A stretch of 64,000 bases of DNA from Paramecium octaurelia (GCA_905182995.1 CAJJDP010000137.1:124001-188000); one strand, 5' to 3'. Shown: positions 36,501 through 49,610, counted from the first letter of the stretch. Program-made: numbers and translations. The notes: generated by a model from the letters alone, not told the origin.

Positions 36501-39500
36501 TCTGAAATGCAGAAGGATATAAATGAATAGTAAAATAAAAAGGTTGATGAATAGATTAAGAAAATGTATGAAACATAGTTCCAGAGCAATTATAAAAGAA
36601 TTTAAACCAAATTTGAAAGTAATGTTCATGTTGCAGGAGGAGACTAGAGTGATGACAACATGAGCAAGGATGAAATTGTTAAATAGAAAGGCCAATTTGT
36701 TTTGGATGGTAAAGTAAACAATGGAGAACCCATTTCTTTTCATATGAAACTATCTGATAAGTTTTTGGCTGCATGTAAGCACTACACTGAATCTAAATAC
36801 AAACTCTATTAGATCAAGAAACAATAAGATGATGTAAATGTATATACATATTCAAGCATGTTAAATAAGAGGAGAAGCAAGACAAGGAAAGGGAAAAGGA
36901 CAAGGGCAAATTGAAAGTGAATGATAAGAAACTATTTGTGAAACAAGGCACTTAGTAAAGAGAATTCAAGAAAAGAGCTAGATTAATGTTTTAGAAAGCA
37001 GCTGAAAGAAGAAAGAATGATGAAGACAAAGGGTATTATGAATTGATAAAAGAGATATACTAAGATATCTTGAAAGATCAATAAAAAGTTAAGTCATTTA
37101 AAATTATTTGCACAATCTCATTCTATAAAATAAGAGATGAACGTATTGGAATCATGAAAGTATCCAACATTTCAGAAATACTCAAAAACAAAATTCGTCA
37201 AAATGTTCGTAAACAATCTTATATGATGTTAAATAAAGGACTCTCTAGAGGTAACTTTTATATATATTATAATCATTCCTAGATATGTCAAGACTTAAGA
37301 GTATACAAAACATAGATGGTGCAAAATACTTAACCATGACTAGTGATGGAGAAAGCAAAATAGTTTCACCTCATCAACCATAGTCTTCTCCAACCAATTC
37401 AAATGTCAAAATCAAAGTAGCCGCTAAGTCAAATGGATTGGGATATTAACTATAAAAAGAGGACAATTTGGAAGACTCGGAAGACAAGGATGCTTTAGTT
37501 GACTTTAAAGGACAACCGAAAATGATCAATTGGGATACCTTTCAAAATCAGTTTAAGATGCAATAAGGCACTTAAAGCTTTTCTTTAAACGTTCTTGATA
37601 ACATATTTAGGAAAGAGGATAATAATAAGCCCAGGAAATTACTAGTCAAAATCTCGTATCTCACTTGGTTTCTGCGATTCATGTATGTTACAATCTTAGC
37701 ATTAAATTTAATCACTTACTTTCTTAAACCTTATTCAGTAAGCTTATGATTGTATACCTAGGACTTTTTACCAATTAAAACTTAATCCGCTCGTATCTTA
37801 CAATTATCGCAAATGCAAACCTATATAATTGAAGCCTATGACACAGTTATGGATTTGCTACTCTACAAAAATGCGGATTTTAAGAATTTACTAGTCGAAG
37901 GAGTGGCCCTTGATACTCAGGATAAATTCTTCACTTACCAAACCCTATAAATAGATTAGGGATACGAATATTTAAAATTATAAATTAGGGATCTGAATTT
38001 ACAAGAAACCTTTTTAGATGAATCAATATTTCATAGTAATGCTATTACTGATCAGACTATTGCTGAAATTCAGAATGTGTCCATTGTCTTAGATTACAAG
38101 GATGTGTTTACAAAGGTAATCCTAGTTGAACATCAAGTGTCCATTCTATCTTCTGAGGAATTGATTCAACTAAATGAGTCAAATTCCTTGGTGAAGTATA
38201 TGAGGAATGTCACTGTTCCCACTCTCTATTTAGAATTTAATGATGCTGTCTTGCTCTTGGAAGATATCCTTATCAATAAATCAAGTTCGATGTCTGATTT
38301 TGTGATCATTATTCTGATCTTGGAATCTTGCATTTTTATCATTGGTTTCTTTGGATTATTACTAATCATCTTATGGATTTGTCAGACCTACAAGGCAGTA
38401 CTTAAAATGTTTATTATGATCAAGAAGAACGATTTAAATAAGATTGTCAAACAATAGTAATTTGTTTAAACTTAATTCCAATACATACTAAATAAGGATG
38501 ATGAGATATCGGGCATAATTCAATAAAATGATAAGAAACTCTAAATCAATCCTAAAACTAATTTCTAATAATAATAAAATTTCCTACTAATTAATGAAGT
38601 TGAAGACTAAAACCTTACTAAAAGAAAGGACAAGCAGATTCTTGAAAAGTAATTACTTAAAAAATTAACAATTAAAATGTCCTTAATCTATATCTTATAT
38701 GTGTTGTTTTCATCCTCTGCATCCTTAGTATTTTTCTTAACATTAAGCGACTCCTCATAATAGATTACCAAATTAATTTCTACTGGTGCAGACTCCATTT
38801 AAGATTTCAGTGATAGTTAACTTTTATTAGTTTCAGTCAAAGAGAAATATTTCAACCCTGATTAATATAATTAAAATTGCTTAGAATAAATTTCGACAAT
38901 TTTACAACAACAAATTACTGATATCAAAAGCACTCCTTCTATTGAGAATCCAAATTATGGCACATATTATACAAGTTTCCAATCTATTTATTTCGGAAAT
39001 TTATGTTAGTATCTTTAGGAAAATTCTTATTTGGATACAGTGGCTGCTGATGATTGTTAGACTATTTTGAATGGTAAACTAAAACAAGGAGTAGTAGCAT
39101 TTAATTAATTATATTCATCCGTCACTGAAGGTAATAGTTCATTTATATTAAGATTACGTTTTGAATAAGGAGACTAGATTTGGGTAGATCAATTTGGAAA
39201 CTATTTGGCAATATAATGTAGCCATAGATTACATCAAATCTGCCTTCAAAGCTTTACTAACTTCTTGGTCTAATGATCTAGGGAATCTAATTGATCAATA
39301 CTTTACTCTAATACTTGTTTTGTTGATTGTCATGGTAGTATTTTAACTACTAGTATTTATAACCATAGCAGAAATGTATTTAGTTAATCAATTGAATAAA
39401 TCATTTCAGTTCTATAGGAAAATATATAAATCTTATATGCCAAACGATATCATACAAAAAGAGAAAATTATTAGAGCATCACTTATTAAATATAGTATTA

Positions 39501-39511
39501 TTAAAAGATGA
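33586..39511 (+). CDS. Large PAS-domain multi-pass membrane protein (TmcB-like)
   Basis: A protein of about 1920 aa with at least six introns of 22-32 nt (near 33774-33795 CAG, 34201-34222 CAG, 36838-36869, 37252-37283, 37740-37763 and 39129-39150). The N-terminal third has many membrane segments (for example FLINCLFYSGYMAF and FLILLIIMVSSSFSMMI). A soluble helical part leads to a PAS domain (NKQFTKIFGYTHEEVSNKF, then LMPDIYSKVHPSLL and GKGHALYS). The C-terminal part has further hydrophobic spans. This order is that of the tiny-macrocysts-B-like proteins, a large ciliate and amoeba family of unknown sensory role. The 37740 intron is 24 nt and contains an in-frame TGA. The intron near 36838 is uncertain: a 32-nt GAG-ending or a 17-nt AAG-ending version both keep frame. 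Confidence 0.78.
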
Positions 39512-39929
39512 CCAACTAAAATATATATGATATTATTATATATAATTTATATAATGACCTACTTGAGTTTGAATATTAAAAAATGTACATAAATTAAATA
39601 TAGATCATTTTGACTTCATTTGTAAATTCAACGACTTAAAGATATATAAATATATTATAAAAATTAAATTAAGTTTTATATTGAAAATACTAAATATTTA
39701 TAGTAATTTAATTACTCAAATTAATTTCTTTCCATTTTTTGTTTAATGGTAATCGTTTCTAAAATAATTTTTAAAATATCTAATCCACTGTTTAAATAAA
39801 CGTGACTAATTTAAACTAAATCACTAAAAGGACTTAATTGTTTAAACCGAATTTATTTTCTTCTTATTTTACTCAACTGTTAATTATGATTGACACTATT
39901 AAATATTTTTTTGTGTTAATAAGAAAAAA
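39512..39929. other. Intergenic, nothing recognised
   Basis: About 420 bp of AT-rich spacer between two plus-strand genes, containing the 3' end of the PAS gene and the promoter of the next. Nothing specific was seen. Confidence 0.4.
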
Positions 39930-41369
39930 ATGGACTTAATGAATAAACTTACATTATAATTTAAGGCTGCAGATATTGAATTAAAATATTAAAAACAGTC
40001 CATTTAAAAATCACTCAGGCCTCTACATTTCGGTCTCCTTTTAATGTCATTATTATTGAATACAATACAGATAATTAAGGTAACAACTAGGGAATCGTTT
40101 TCAATACCAATTATCAACATAACTTTTGTTGCCCTCTCAATTTTAAGTTTTTTCATTGTTAAGAAAAAGGAGACTCTAACATAAAAAATAATGACTATAG
40201 AAAATGCTTATATCTTATTACTTTAGTTGAATTTTACTGCGAGTAATATCCATGGCTAAGAATACTATTTATATGGGAGCAGCTTTTCTTTGATTTAGGC
40301 AGTAACATACTTTGCTACAGATTTTTATTTAAGTTGTCCTTCTGTTATTCTTCATTTGATATTCAGATTAGTTGTGACTACCTTTTATGCAGGTAGATTT
40401 GATTTCGTAGGTTTGGGCCTTACTATAACTACAGCAATATTTTTAATAAGCGTGTTGTATATATGTAATAGGGCACAAAGGTAGTAATTTTTAATGAATT
40501 ACAAAGAAGATACAATTAATTATCAATTACAAACATTAATCAATAAGCCTTTTACAAAAATTATTTACAATGAAAAGAAGCTCTAAATAGATGTGCATCA
40601 AGTCAATTAAGAGCATTAATTTTTGGGATACAACCAAAATTTGTGTTATGGTTGTAACATTAGGAATTTTATAAGAAATTGTAAAGTTGGCGACAGGATC
40701 CTAGAGAAGTGGATAATTCATGATTAAAACAGTATAAGGGGCAATTGCCTTGCGGTTGTAAAAAGAAACAAAATAAAAATCAGACTTTGCTAATTCAATA
40801 CAGATAATAGTTTGATTTTAATTTTGGAGAACTCGAAATTGGAATCTAAGAAGAAACAAGTTCCTTAAATTGTATCAAATCAATTAGTAGAGCAATTTTC
40901 TAATTGTAAGAAAAACCTTTTAAATATGTAATTTAAATTCGGAGTCATGTCAATTTTAATGTTAGGTTAATATAAAATAAAGACAATAAATGTTGTTAAA
41001 TTGTTGAATAAATTATTAAACACCTACGTTTTTTCTGGGACAGTGACTTTGAATTTAAATGGCAATAAAATTGTAAAATTAAAGACCTATGCCTAATTTT
41101 TTAAAATATTCTTAATTCAAGTATTCAACATAATTTAGGATATGGAGTGCAATTTAAATAGTTTTCATGAAATAAGTATGAATAATTTTGACAATTATCT
41201 TGCTTTTCAGGTAAAACTGTCAAATAAGTACTAATTTTTGTAATTATACTAAAAGAACTTCTTTATCAGGTACACCGAATAGCACTTGTTGGTTACTCCT
41301 TTGAATTTGGATTTGGTATTTTATTTCAATAAATTAATTCCATTTGATGAAACGAACTCTTAGTTATGA
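39930..41369 (+). CDS. Multi-pass membrane protein, sensor-kinase-like (weak)
   Basis: A single open frame of 479 codons, with no intron needed. The N-terminal ~180 residues have four to five membrane helices (LLLMSLLLNTIQII, IINITFVALSILSFFIV, VILHLIFRLVVTTFYA, ITTAIFLISVLYI). A cytosolic region of about 300 residues follows. Its layout (helical linker, a PAS-like stretch, then VVKLLNKLL and FFKIFLIQVFNI) recalls the histidine-kinase dimer and ATPase parts seen in the many membrane histidine kinases of Paramecium, but no H-box, N-box or GxGL motif is visible. It could be a degenerate sensor or another membrane family. Confidence 0.5.
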
Positions 41370-41407
41370 GACTTGATAATTTAATTTATATAATAATTTT
41401 AGTATAA

Positions 41408-41572
41408 ATGACAGGTTTTGGTATGGGAGGGCGTGTTTTAGTCGCAGAAGATGAAATCAAGAATAAAGTTATTTCTTAAAAATTAAATTAAAAGAAAAAT
41501 TGCAATAATACTTTTGTTGTTTTTGATATAGTAATACAGAAATAAATTATATATAATATATTTAATATATGA
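41408..41572 (+). CDS. Possible short receiver-like ORF
   Basis: A frame of 54 codons starting MTGFGMGGRVLVAEDEIKNK. The VLVAEDE stretch resembles the first strand and acidic pocket of response-regulator receiver domains, but the rest of such a domain is missing. It follows the sensor-kinase-like gene by about 40 bp, so it may be a remnant of a receiver once linked to it. Its stop overlaps the ATG of the next gene (ATGA). It may be chance. Confidence 0.2.
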
Positions 41573-42505
41573 ACAATCAGCCTGTGTATATGTCAGTAGA
41601 GCAAATAAATGCTTTATTTTAAAGGGATTCGACATTCGAGATGAGAGACGATCGTATCAATTCGTTCTAGAATGATTTGAAGAAAAATGAAGTAATATGT
41701 TGAGTAAGTTAAAGACTTGGAAGTCTGAAAGTGCTGAGTGCGAGGAGAACAGACCGACGAATCAAAGTGAGAGCATGATGATGAGTAAGAATGTCCTTGG
41801 TTATAGTTTTTAAGTAACGAGAGAGGAGTACCAGGGTCTGCAATAGGAATACGAGAGACGCAAAGATATGGAGGAGAAGTATAAGGAGGACATAAACAGA
41901 TTGATGAGGGAACTCAAATAGAAGAGTGCAGAACTGGAGAGTGTCAAGAGAGATCAGGATATACTGTGTGAATAGAATTAAAGAAGAGAGAGTATTGATT
42001 ATTTATTAAGTGGGAAGCCATCCTACAGAGTCTGAGATCGCAAATACAGGAGGCCAACAGTCGGGAACAGAAGGCGGTGATAGAGTTGGCTGAGATGCAG
42101 GAGTAACATCTGTAGATGAAGCAGTAATTGGAAATAGTTTAGCAGAAATACAATTATTTGTAGAAACAACACAAATTCGAAATTGATAGAAAGGAGAAAT
42201 AAATTGATTAGCTGAAGAGTTAAATTGTATCTTTGAATGAGGATAACGAAAAGTTGAAGAATGAACCTTAGGCTGGGATTCTCTATCTCGATTCTTAGAG
42301 GGTGTCGTAGGAGAAGATACAAAATTAGTGGGCACAATTCAATTCGAGTGCTTATAAGAGTAGCATTTAATTTCAGAAGGAAAAGCCAGTGACCTAGATT
42401 TAGTTTAAGAGCAACTACGATTCAAAAGTCATTTTCGGAAAAAAGTCTCAAAATTCATTAAAATAATAGCAATCATAATCTGATTTGTTGTCAAAAGGAT
42501 AATGA
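41569..42505 (+). CDS. Coiled-coil protein, 295 aa
   Basis: Three exons (introns near 41687-41709 and 41994-42019, both AAG). After a short N-terminus (MNNQPVYMSVEQINALFQRD) nearly the whole protein is heptad-rich: EEYQGLQQEYERRKDMEEKY and LELAEMQEQHLQMK-like runs. The last 60 residues are Ser/Gln-rich. No enzymatic or binding motif is seen. Likely a cytoskeletal or basal-body component by composition only. Confidence 0.7.
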
Positions 42506-42698
42506 GTTTAATATTATATATTGCATAATTAACAATTGGGTTTGTATTACGGCATATGATTAATTACAATTTGTATTAAAATTTTGGTTGTGATTATAAA
42601 CATTAGTGTTATTGTGGTGTTTTGTATCTCTCTAGGGAAGTGTATGAAGAGAGTGCATAATTAATAAATAAAACAAATACATTTATATTAAGATTTAA

Positions 42699-43970
42699 AT
42701 GCCTCCTAAAAAGGAATAACAAGAAGAGAAGAAGAATAAGTTGGGAAGACCCAGCAATACTCTCAAGATGGGTATTGTAGGTATGGCAAATGTGGGTAAG
42801 GGATGCATTTATGAAAAATAGGAAAATCGACCACATTTAATACTTTGTGTAAATTGAATGTTCCAGCTGAAAATTATCCATTCTGCACAATAGATCCAAA
42901 CAATGCCAAAGTCCCTGTTCCAGATGAGAGATTTATTAAACTATGTCAAATGCACAAACCAAAAAGTGAGATTCAGGCTGTCTTGAGCATAGTTGATATT
43001 GCTGGGTATTAATAAAATAATACTAAAATAGATTGGTACCAGGAGCACATAAGGGAGAAGGATTGGGGAATGCTTTCTTGTCACACATAAAAGAATGCGA
43101 TGGAATTTATCATGTAGTGAGAGCATTCGAAGATGAGAATGTTTGTCATACTGAATTGTCAGTTGATCCAATTAGGTAGAATAGACAACTATTTCATTAG
43201 AGATATGGATATCATTTCTACTGAGTTGTTGTTGAAGGATTTGGAATTCTGCAACAATAGATTGGCTGAAACAGAACACGTAATTAAGAGAAACAACAAT
43301 AAAGATGCTAGAGAAGAAAAGGAAGTCTTGGACAAAGTCAAATTGTTGTTGGAGAATAAGAAGTGGGTAAGAACAGGAGATTGGAATTTCAAGGAGGTTG
43401 AAATATTGAATAAATACTATTTCATTACAGCAAAGAATGTAGTCTATTTGGTGAACCTAAGTCAACAAGATTTTATGACTAGAAAGAATAAATGGTTGAA
43501 AGGTATTAAGGATTGGGTTGATGCCAATTGTCCAGGAGATATTATACCATACAGTGCAGATTTGGAAAAAGCTATTTTTGAAGAGTAATTCATTTTATTC
43601 TAAATTAAGAACTTAAGCAGGTACCATAACATAAGAGAGATCAAAATTATCTATGTTGCCAAGGATCATCAAAACTGGATACAAAACTTTAGATTTGATT
43701 TATTTCTTTACTGCTGGAGAAGATGAAGTCAGATGTTGGACCATTAGAGCAGGAACCAAGGCTCCTCAAGCTGCTGGAGTTATCCATACAGATTTTGAAA
43801 AGGGATTCATTTGTGCTGAAGTTATGAAGTATGAAGATTTTGTCCATTTGGGTACCATCACAGCAGTCAAGGCTGAAGGTAAGTATAGACAATAGGGTAA
43901 GGAGTATGTTGTAGAAGATGGAGATATCTGTTTCTTCAAATTTAATGTTGGAGGCGGAGGCAAAAAATGA
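42699..43970 (+). CDS. OLA1: Obg-like ATPase OLA1 (YchF family)
   Basis: A protein of 389 aa, the normal length, in five exons. Introns are 42796-42821 (26 nt, inside the P-loop), then 26, 25 and 25 nt; the last ends AAG. Motifs: G1 GMANVGKST, the family [12 protein letters not shown]3-like [17 protein letters not shown], and the TGS-type C-terminal domain with [27 protein letters not shown] and [13 protein letters not shown]. YchF/OLA1 proteins hydrolyse ATP in preference to GTP and act in translation and stress response. The Lys-rich N-terminus (MPPKKEQQEEKKN) is ordinary for eukaryotic members. This gene was one of the best guides to the splice rules of the window. Confidence 0.95.
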
Positions 43971-46224
43971 GTGTTAGAATATTAATATCACATTAAGTAT
44001 ATTAAATAGATAGATTGCTATAATATATATTTAAATGTTGTGTGTCAAATCTATTGTTAATCTTGTACTATAGTTTCTGTAGTTGAAATGGTTCCAATTT
44101 CCAAATGATATTGAGACAATTTAGACTCTTCTGACATAAATGGATGGTTAACTTAGTCACAGGTGATGAAATCCTGACGCGATTGAATGTATTTGAATGG
44201 GAAGGAGTGTTCTATTCTTGTGACGAATCCCTTAATCTATTAAGTTAATTGTTACTTTGGATAATTTCATTATGAAACCATCAAATAATTGATATTCAAA
44301 GAATGCAAAAAGAGTTGCTGCAATTAGGTCCAATCTAGGGTATTCGATTAAGTTCATGATCAAGAAGAATGCAGCAGGGTAGTATTTTGATGGGACATAA
44401 AATGGAAAGCAGAGGAACTTCTAATAATCATCCTAATCTGTGAGTCCTCTAAATTACAAGATAGAACATACTTATTCAACATGTAAATAAAAGTGATATT
44501 CCAAAAGCCAAAGGACTCTGTATCCATTACTTCAATGCTTAATTCTGAAAGTGAGAAACACAACAAAACATAAATAGTCTATTTATATATTTTAAATACT
44601 TGTATGATCAGATTCGTAAAGAATATATCACAAAAAAAGGGTATAGTACCATAACTTTTTTCTACTTCAATGGCACAAAGCAAAAATCCCAACAGACTTA
44701 TGATTAGATTATAGACATTGCCTATTGTCTATTGATTCTATTTATACCATGAAAGAATTATGGAATGAGCAATCTCCACAATTCGAATTGATGGATTGTT
44801 TTATTAGGGACATCCACAAAGAGATCGAATAAGATATCATTTGTAAAGACATCAAGGGTGCAGCATAATATACTGGATATCAGGACGAATTTGGTTCCGA
44901 AGGTAATGCTTTACCAAAGAGCATTAACTTTATCTATGATTAGCATTGTTAATGATAATTTTATATTTTAATATTCAATATTTTTGTTTGATACTAAATG
45001 CATGAATGTCCAAAATCTCACATAATTGAGTCACTATACTCAAGATACAATGGAAATAAGATAGAAGTGAAAAGGCTAATAGAGTGAAGATCAACTTGAC
45101 TTCATCAAAATAGCATAAGCCATCGGATGTAAAATAATGAGAATACAAATTTATTATGATTGCTCCCAGTGTAATTGACCAGGTGAATGAAAATTGGTTG
45201 AAATTCTAAAATAATTTGATATTATTAATTTACTTCTTTGGTTATGATTGCTAATTGCCAGATGTTTATGATCTTAGACCATTATAATCCAATAGTGAGC
45301 ATATATAAATGGAACCACTTAGATAAAACATTTGTTGGTGACAAGTAGATTAAACTCATGAAGGTGAATACAACTGCAATTGGTAAGTGCAAACTATTCA
45401 AGATTTTGATGATGTTCCAATTCATTAGCTTGAATACTAGATAACAAAACTAAGCTATAGTGATGGTGCATGCAACGATAGTGATCAATAACAATATTGT
45501 ATTATATTATAAAGTGATTCCATTGAATATTTCTATTTAATTTAGCCAAAAATCTGAAGAGTTCAAAGCTGTAATCAGAAAGAACAATTGAATAACAGGC
45601 AAACCTTCATCTACTCCATTGATTACTCCCAATTAAAATACTCCAGTATGTTATTAGCAATACACTCCAAAAAAGAAACCGCCGAATCCAACTCCAATTG
45701 CTGTCAACATCGAAAATGGTGTAAAAGCAATCTTAAAAGCACTTAGATACAATTATCCTGTAATCCAAGCAGCCGTACAATCACTTCCATGATCCATGAG
45801 CATTCCCAAGGCTGTTGATTATTAAGTCCTTCTTGCTTATTTTCCATCTGCGTTATCTAAAGTTTAGTAAATGAAGATAGTCAAAGTGATGTACAAACTA
45901 GCCCATTGTGGCAAACCCTAATCAAACATGGGATTCAGATATAAACTCAATAGGTAACTAGATAATAATGTACAAAATCCAGTAATGGTAATTACATTTG
46001 GAGCAACTGTCTTAGGCAAATGATCAACCTATTAATAAATCTTAGTGTAATACAACAAATTAAGCTATATCTCCTAGGATCCAATTGTATAAAATAGAGA
46101 AATTCTATCCGTTATATTTGAACTTTCTCAAATTTTCAAAGTATTATTCTTTTACATACTTTTACAACATTGAAAATAAAATTATAAGTTGATAATAAAA
46201 ATTAAATAAATTAGTGCTAATTAG
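43971..46224. pseudogene. Unresolved stretch with decayed coding pieces
   Basis: About 2.2 kb where protein-like segments appear on the plus strand but are cut by TGA codons. Examples: IHKEIEQDIICKDIKGAAQY near 44810-44880, a long open piece near 45265-45590 (MFMILDHYNPIVSIYKW...), and one near 45650-46080 (ENGVKAILKALRYNYPV, then QQMKIVKVMYKLAHCGK). Short introns account for some breaks elsewhere in the window, but here I could not find a set that gives one gene. Either it is a decayed duplicate, which is common in Paramecium after whole-genome duplications, or a multi-exon gene that I failed to resolve. Family not recognised. Confidence 0.4.
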
Positions 46225-47320
46225 TCAGAAGTCAGCATCCATAGTAAATACTTTATCTTATTTTTTGCTCATGACTCCAGCTTTTTGATAGTCTCCCACT
46301 CTTCTTTCGAAGAAATTGGTTTTACCTTACAATGATATCATATCCATCCAGTCAAAAGGATTCTTCGAATTGTAAATCTTGGGAGCACCCAAAGCAAATA
46401 TCAATCTATCTGCTACGAATTCAATATATTATTTCATCAAATTGGAATTCATTCCAATAAGTTCAACTGGTAAAGCTTCACTGATGAATTCTTTTTCAAT
46501 TTCAACAGCGGATGAAATTATTTCATGAATTCTTTGATTACTCAATTTATTAACTAGATGCTTGTATAGAAGACAAGCGAAGTCTGTATGAAGTCCTTCA
46601 TCCCTTGAAATTAATTCATTTGAGAAGGTGAGTCCAGGCATCAATGATCTTTTTTTGATCCAAAATATAGCACAAAACGAACCAGAAAAGAAGATGCCTT
46701 CAACAGCAGCAAAGGCAATCAATCTTTCAGCAAATGAATCATTATCATTTATCCATTTCATGGCCCACATGGCCTTCTTTTGAATAACAGGCACATTGTG
46801 AATTGCATGCAGAAGATAGTTCTTTTCATTTTCATCGGTTATGTACGTGTCTATCAAAAGAGAATAAGTTTCTGAATGTATATTCTCCATAGCTATCTAA
46901 AATCCATAGAAACATCTGGCTTCAGGAACTTAAACTTCTGTACAGAACTATTAGGCCAGGTTTTCATTCACAATACCATCACTGGCTGCAAAAAAGGCTA
47001 GGACATACTTAATAAAATGCTTTTCATCAGCTGTAAGCTTTTCCCAATCTTTAAGATCCTAAAATTTTATTACTCAACTAGAATACCTAATATAAATCGA
47101 TTTCTTCTGCTGTCCAAAAACTTGCTTTGTGTTGTTTATACATGTTCCAAATGTCATTGTATTTGATGGGGAAGAGTACAAATCTATTGGGATTTTGTTT
47201 CAAAAGTGGCTCATCGCATTCGTTCTAATTTAGAACTGCCTGACTTGCCTAAACATTAGATAGGAGATTGAATGTTTAAGTCTTAGTGTTGCCGCTCAAT
47301 TCTTGATTTTAAATGATCAT
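46225..47320 (-). CDS. RRM2: Ribonucleotide reductase small subunit (R2)
   Basis: A protein of 355 aa in two exons (intron 47059-47086, TAG). R2 supplies the tyrosyl radical for making deoxynucleotides. The di-iron ligands are all present: Asp in WTAEEID, Glu and His in MENIHSE, Glu in [10 protein letters not shown], and Glu/His in [11 protein letters not shown]. The radical Tyr follows MENIHSET. The C-terminal peptide FTMDADF, which binds the large subunit, is intact. The identity with animal and yeast class I R2 is very high across [20 protein letters not shown]-like regions. The short N-terminus lacks a clear targeting signal, so it is probably cytosolic. Confidence 0.97.
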
Positions 47321-47426
47321 TTTTTGTGTTTCAAATTTAAATTATTATTTTATAATATACTCGAATTTTGGTTTAAAAGGACAACATTATGTGTATAATA
47401 ATATTTATAATTTAAAAAACGGCGGT

Positions 47427-48209
47427 TCACTTCTTGTTTTATAATAATTTCAATAACTCAGTAACAGTACTCCTATCATCTAAATAGGTGTACATTGCAC
47501 CTATCAAAGCATTTGATAATCCCTGTTGAAATCCCTCTTGATTGTATAAATTTACTAAATTCTTTACTGCCACATCCATCGCATTAGTCCTTAGTTAATC
47601 ACATAGCAGAGCAACCACTTAAGCCCTTTGATCATTCAATACTTTAATTAGCAAGTCTCTCAATTTCACAAATATCTCGTCATTGTTAAAAACCTATTGT
47701 ATCAAAAGATCCTTAGTCAATACAAAGGTCTTATCATATAGAAAGGATAGGTTGCCCAATTTACATAATTATTTGGCTACATTATGTTAAGTTGATTCTT
47801 TATTATCTATTCTTACAATCAGCTCTCCTAACATTTTATTTATGCTCTCTTTCCTCAGGACTTCATTAATGACAATCGAGGACCCTGTGATTGGGGGTTT
47901 GGGTTCCGATTTCTTCTATTGCTCTTTCAATTGGCTTTCCAAATGGTTTAAATATCCTTATGTAATATTCTGCCAATAATAAGACAAGTAAGATATTGTT
48001 GTAAATGACATTAGTAAGTAGAAGTGCACTGACTTTACTTTTGACAACAGAACCAATGAAAATTTCAATTTATTTTTTGTGTTGCTTAAGACATACATAT
48101 TGTTGCTGAATGAATGAGTTTCTGTTGAATATTTGTATAAATCTTGATAGAGCAATTAATGATTCTGGTGATGCAAACTTAGAAACCCATTTAAAAGTGA
48201 CTTTAACAT
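47427..48209 (-). CDS. Uncharacterised 260-aa protein with one membrane segment
   Basis: A single open frame of 260 codons with no intron needed. The N-terminus (MLKSLLNGFLSLHHQNHQ) is positively charged and Leu-rich, like a mitochondrial presequence. A hydrophobic stretch near residues 66-84 (HFYLLMSFTTISYLSYYW) could span a membrane. The C-terminal ~150 residues are helical with armadillo-like spacing (VAKQLCKLGNLSFLYDK, AMDVAVKNLVNLYNQEG). A mitochondrial inner-membrane role is possible but unproven. The start lies only 18 bp after the stop of the EF-hand gene on the same strand. Confidence 0.65.
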
Positions 48210-48227
48210 AAAATATAATTAAAATTA

Positions 48228-49610
48228 TCATTATTTTAGTAACTTTTCAATTTCTTCGTAATGATTATACATTTCCCAATAAGTAATGAAACCCTTGCTA
48301 AACAAATCGATTTCATGATAAAGTCTAAAATATACATATAAAAATCTATTACATTTCTCCCTATAATCGATCATTCATTGCATTCATAAAATTATCAATA
48401 TTGACCACTCCATTCAATCTATTATATAATCCTTTAATCGGATTCACGTGTTACTCTTTCTCAATGCAAGTATCCTGTAATGTTTAACCCAACTCTTCCA
48501 AACTAATCCATCCATCCTCATCATGATCCGATAACTTGAATAAAGACTCTAAATCTAATTATGCATTTGGAATAGATATTTTGGCATTTTCTATTAATTA
48601 ATACTAATTCAATCTTTTAGTAAATCGATGATGAACCAAATAAGTAAATAATTCTTCTGCTGTCACTCCACGTATTTCTAAGCTCTTCACTATTTGAGAT
48701 TGATCAGTCTTCAAGTTTATTAATTTTGATTATTCCAAAGGTTATGGTTCCTCCAATAAGCAACACTCTTTGAAATGATATCTCGGCTTTTCAGGCTTCA
48801 GAAGTGTCTTCCAATCTGTAAATAGACCTTGATAATCAGGGAGTGCGATTTGTTTATAATTCAAACTAACCAATTAAGGTAAACTATAAGATTCTTTTGA
48901 TACATAATGCTTATCTGATTGCATATAATGTTAAATTTCAGCAACGTTGTATTATAAGATACACTCACTTCGTTAATCGCTTTAATTCAAAGGAGCCTAA
49001 GATACAATTGTCTAAAATTCCATTTTGACTGGAGTTAAATCCTCATGAAAAGGATCTATTACTGAATTTGCTGTATTGAAAATAAGAACTTATTGTTCTG
49101 GTTTAACTTCTTGAATTTCATCTAATATTTTTAATTCATCATTCTCCTTTTGTTCTATTTTTAAATTCTCGAGTTTCTCCATTTTCTTATGAGATTCCAT
49201 CTTTTTATTTGATTCTTCTTTCTACTTCTTTTTAAAATCTAAATTTGATCTGCTGGGTGACCTTATTGAAGGATTTGAACACATAGATGTATTCCATTCA
49301 CATCTCTCCTTTGATTTCACTTTTCTCAATACAACGGGTGCTCCTTAAACTTTGTCGGGAGATGTTTTTTTTTCTTTTAAGAACTTTCTAAGTTCTTATT
49401 ATAAATCGTTCAGATCATTCTTCTTCTTATGTTTGGCTATTAATTCAATTAATTTCACGTTTTCGTCCTTGACCATTTACCTTAATTATAGACGATCTTC
49501 TTTCATTATTTCTACAATACACAACAATTACTAATACTTGTGCATTTCTCTATGGCTTAGATTGTTTCCAATTACTCATTCTTTCTAGATTTATTAGAGA
49601 CTTTAAGCAT
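48228..49610 (-). CDS. EF-hand calcium-binding protein, 442 aa
   Basis: Three exons (introns 49512-49537 and one of 28 nt near 48330-48357, both TAG). The clear feature is an EF-hand loop, LSDHDEDGWISLEEL, with Asp, Asp, Asp, Gly and Glu in the calcium positions, at about residue 350. A second, weaker loop follows (LYHEIDLFSKGFITYWEM). The N-terminal half is Lys/Glu-rich and disordered or coiled. The central part (SYSLPQLVSLNYKQIALPDY) resembles short motifs repeated in ciliary cortex proteins, but this is not firm. Calcium-regulated cytoskeletal function is an inference. Confidence 0.75.

Noticed and set aside
42006-42337. Two long minus-strand frames opposite the coiled-coil gene
   Set aside because: Antisense shadows; low-complexity composition mirrors the Gln/Lys-rich plus-strand protein.
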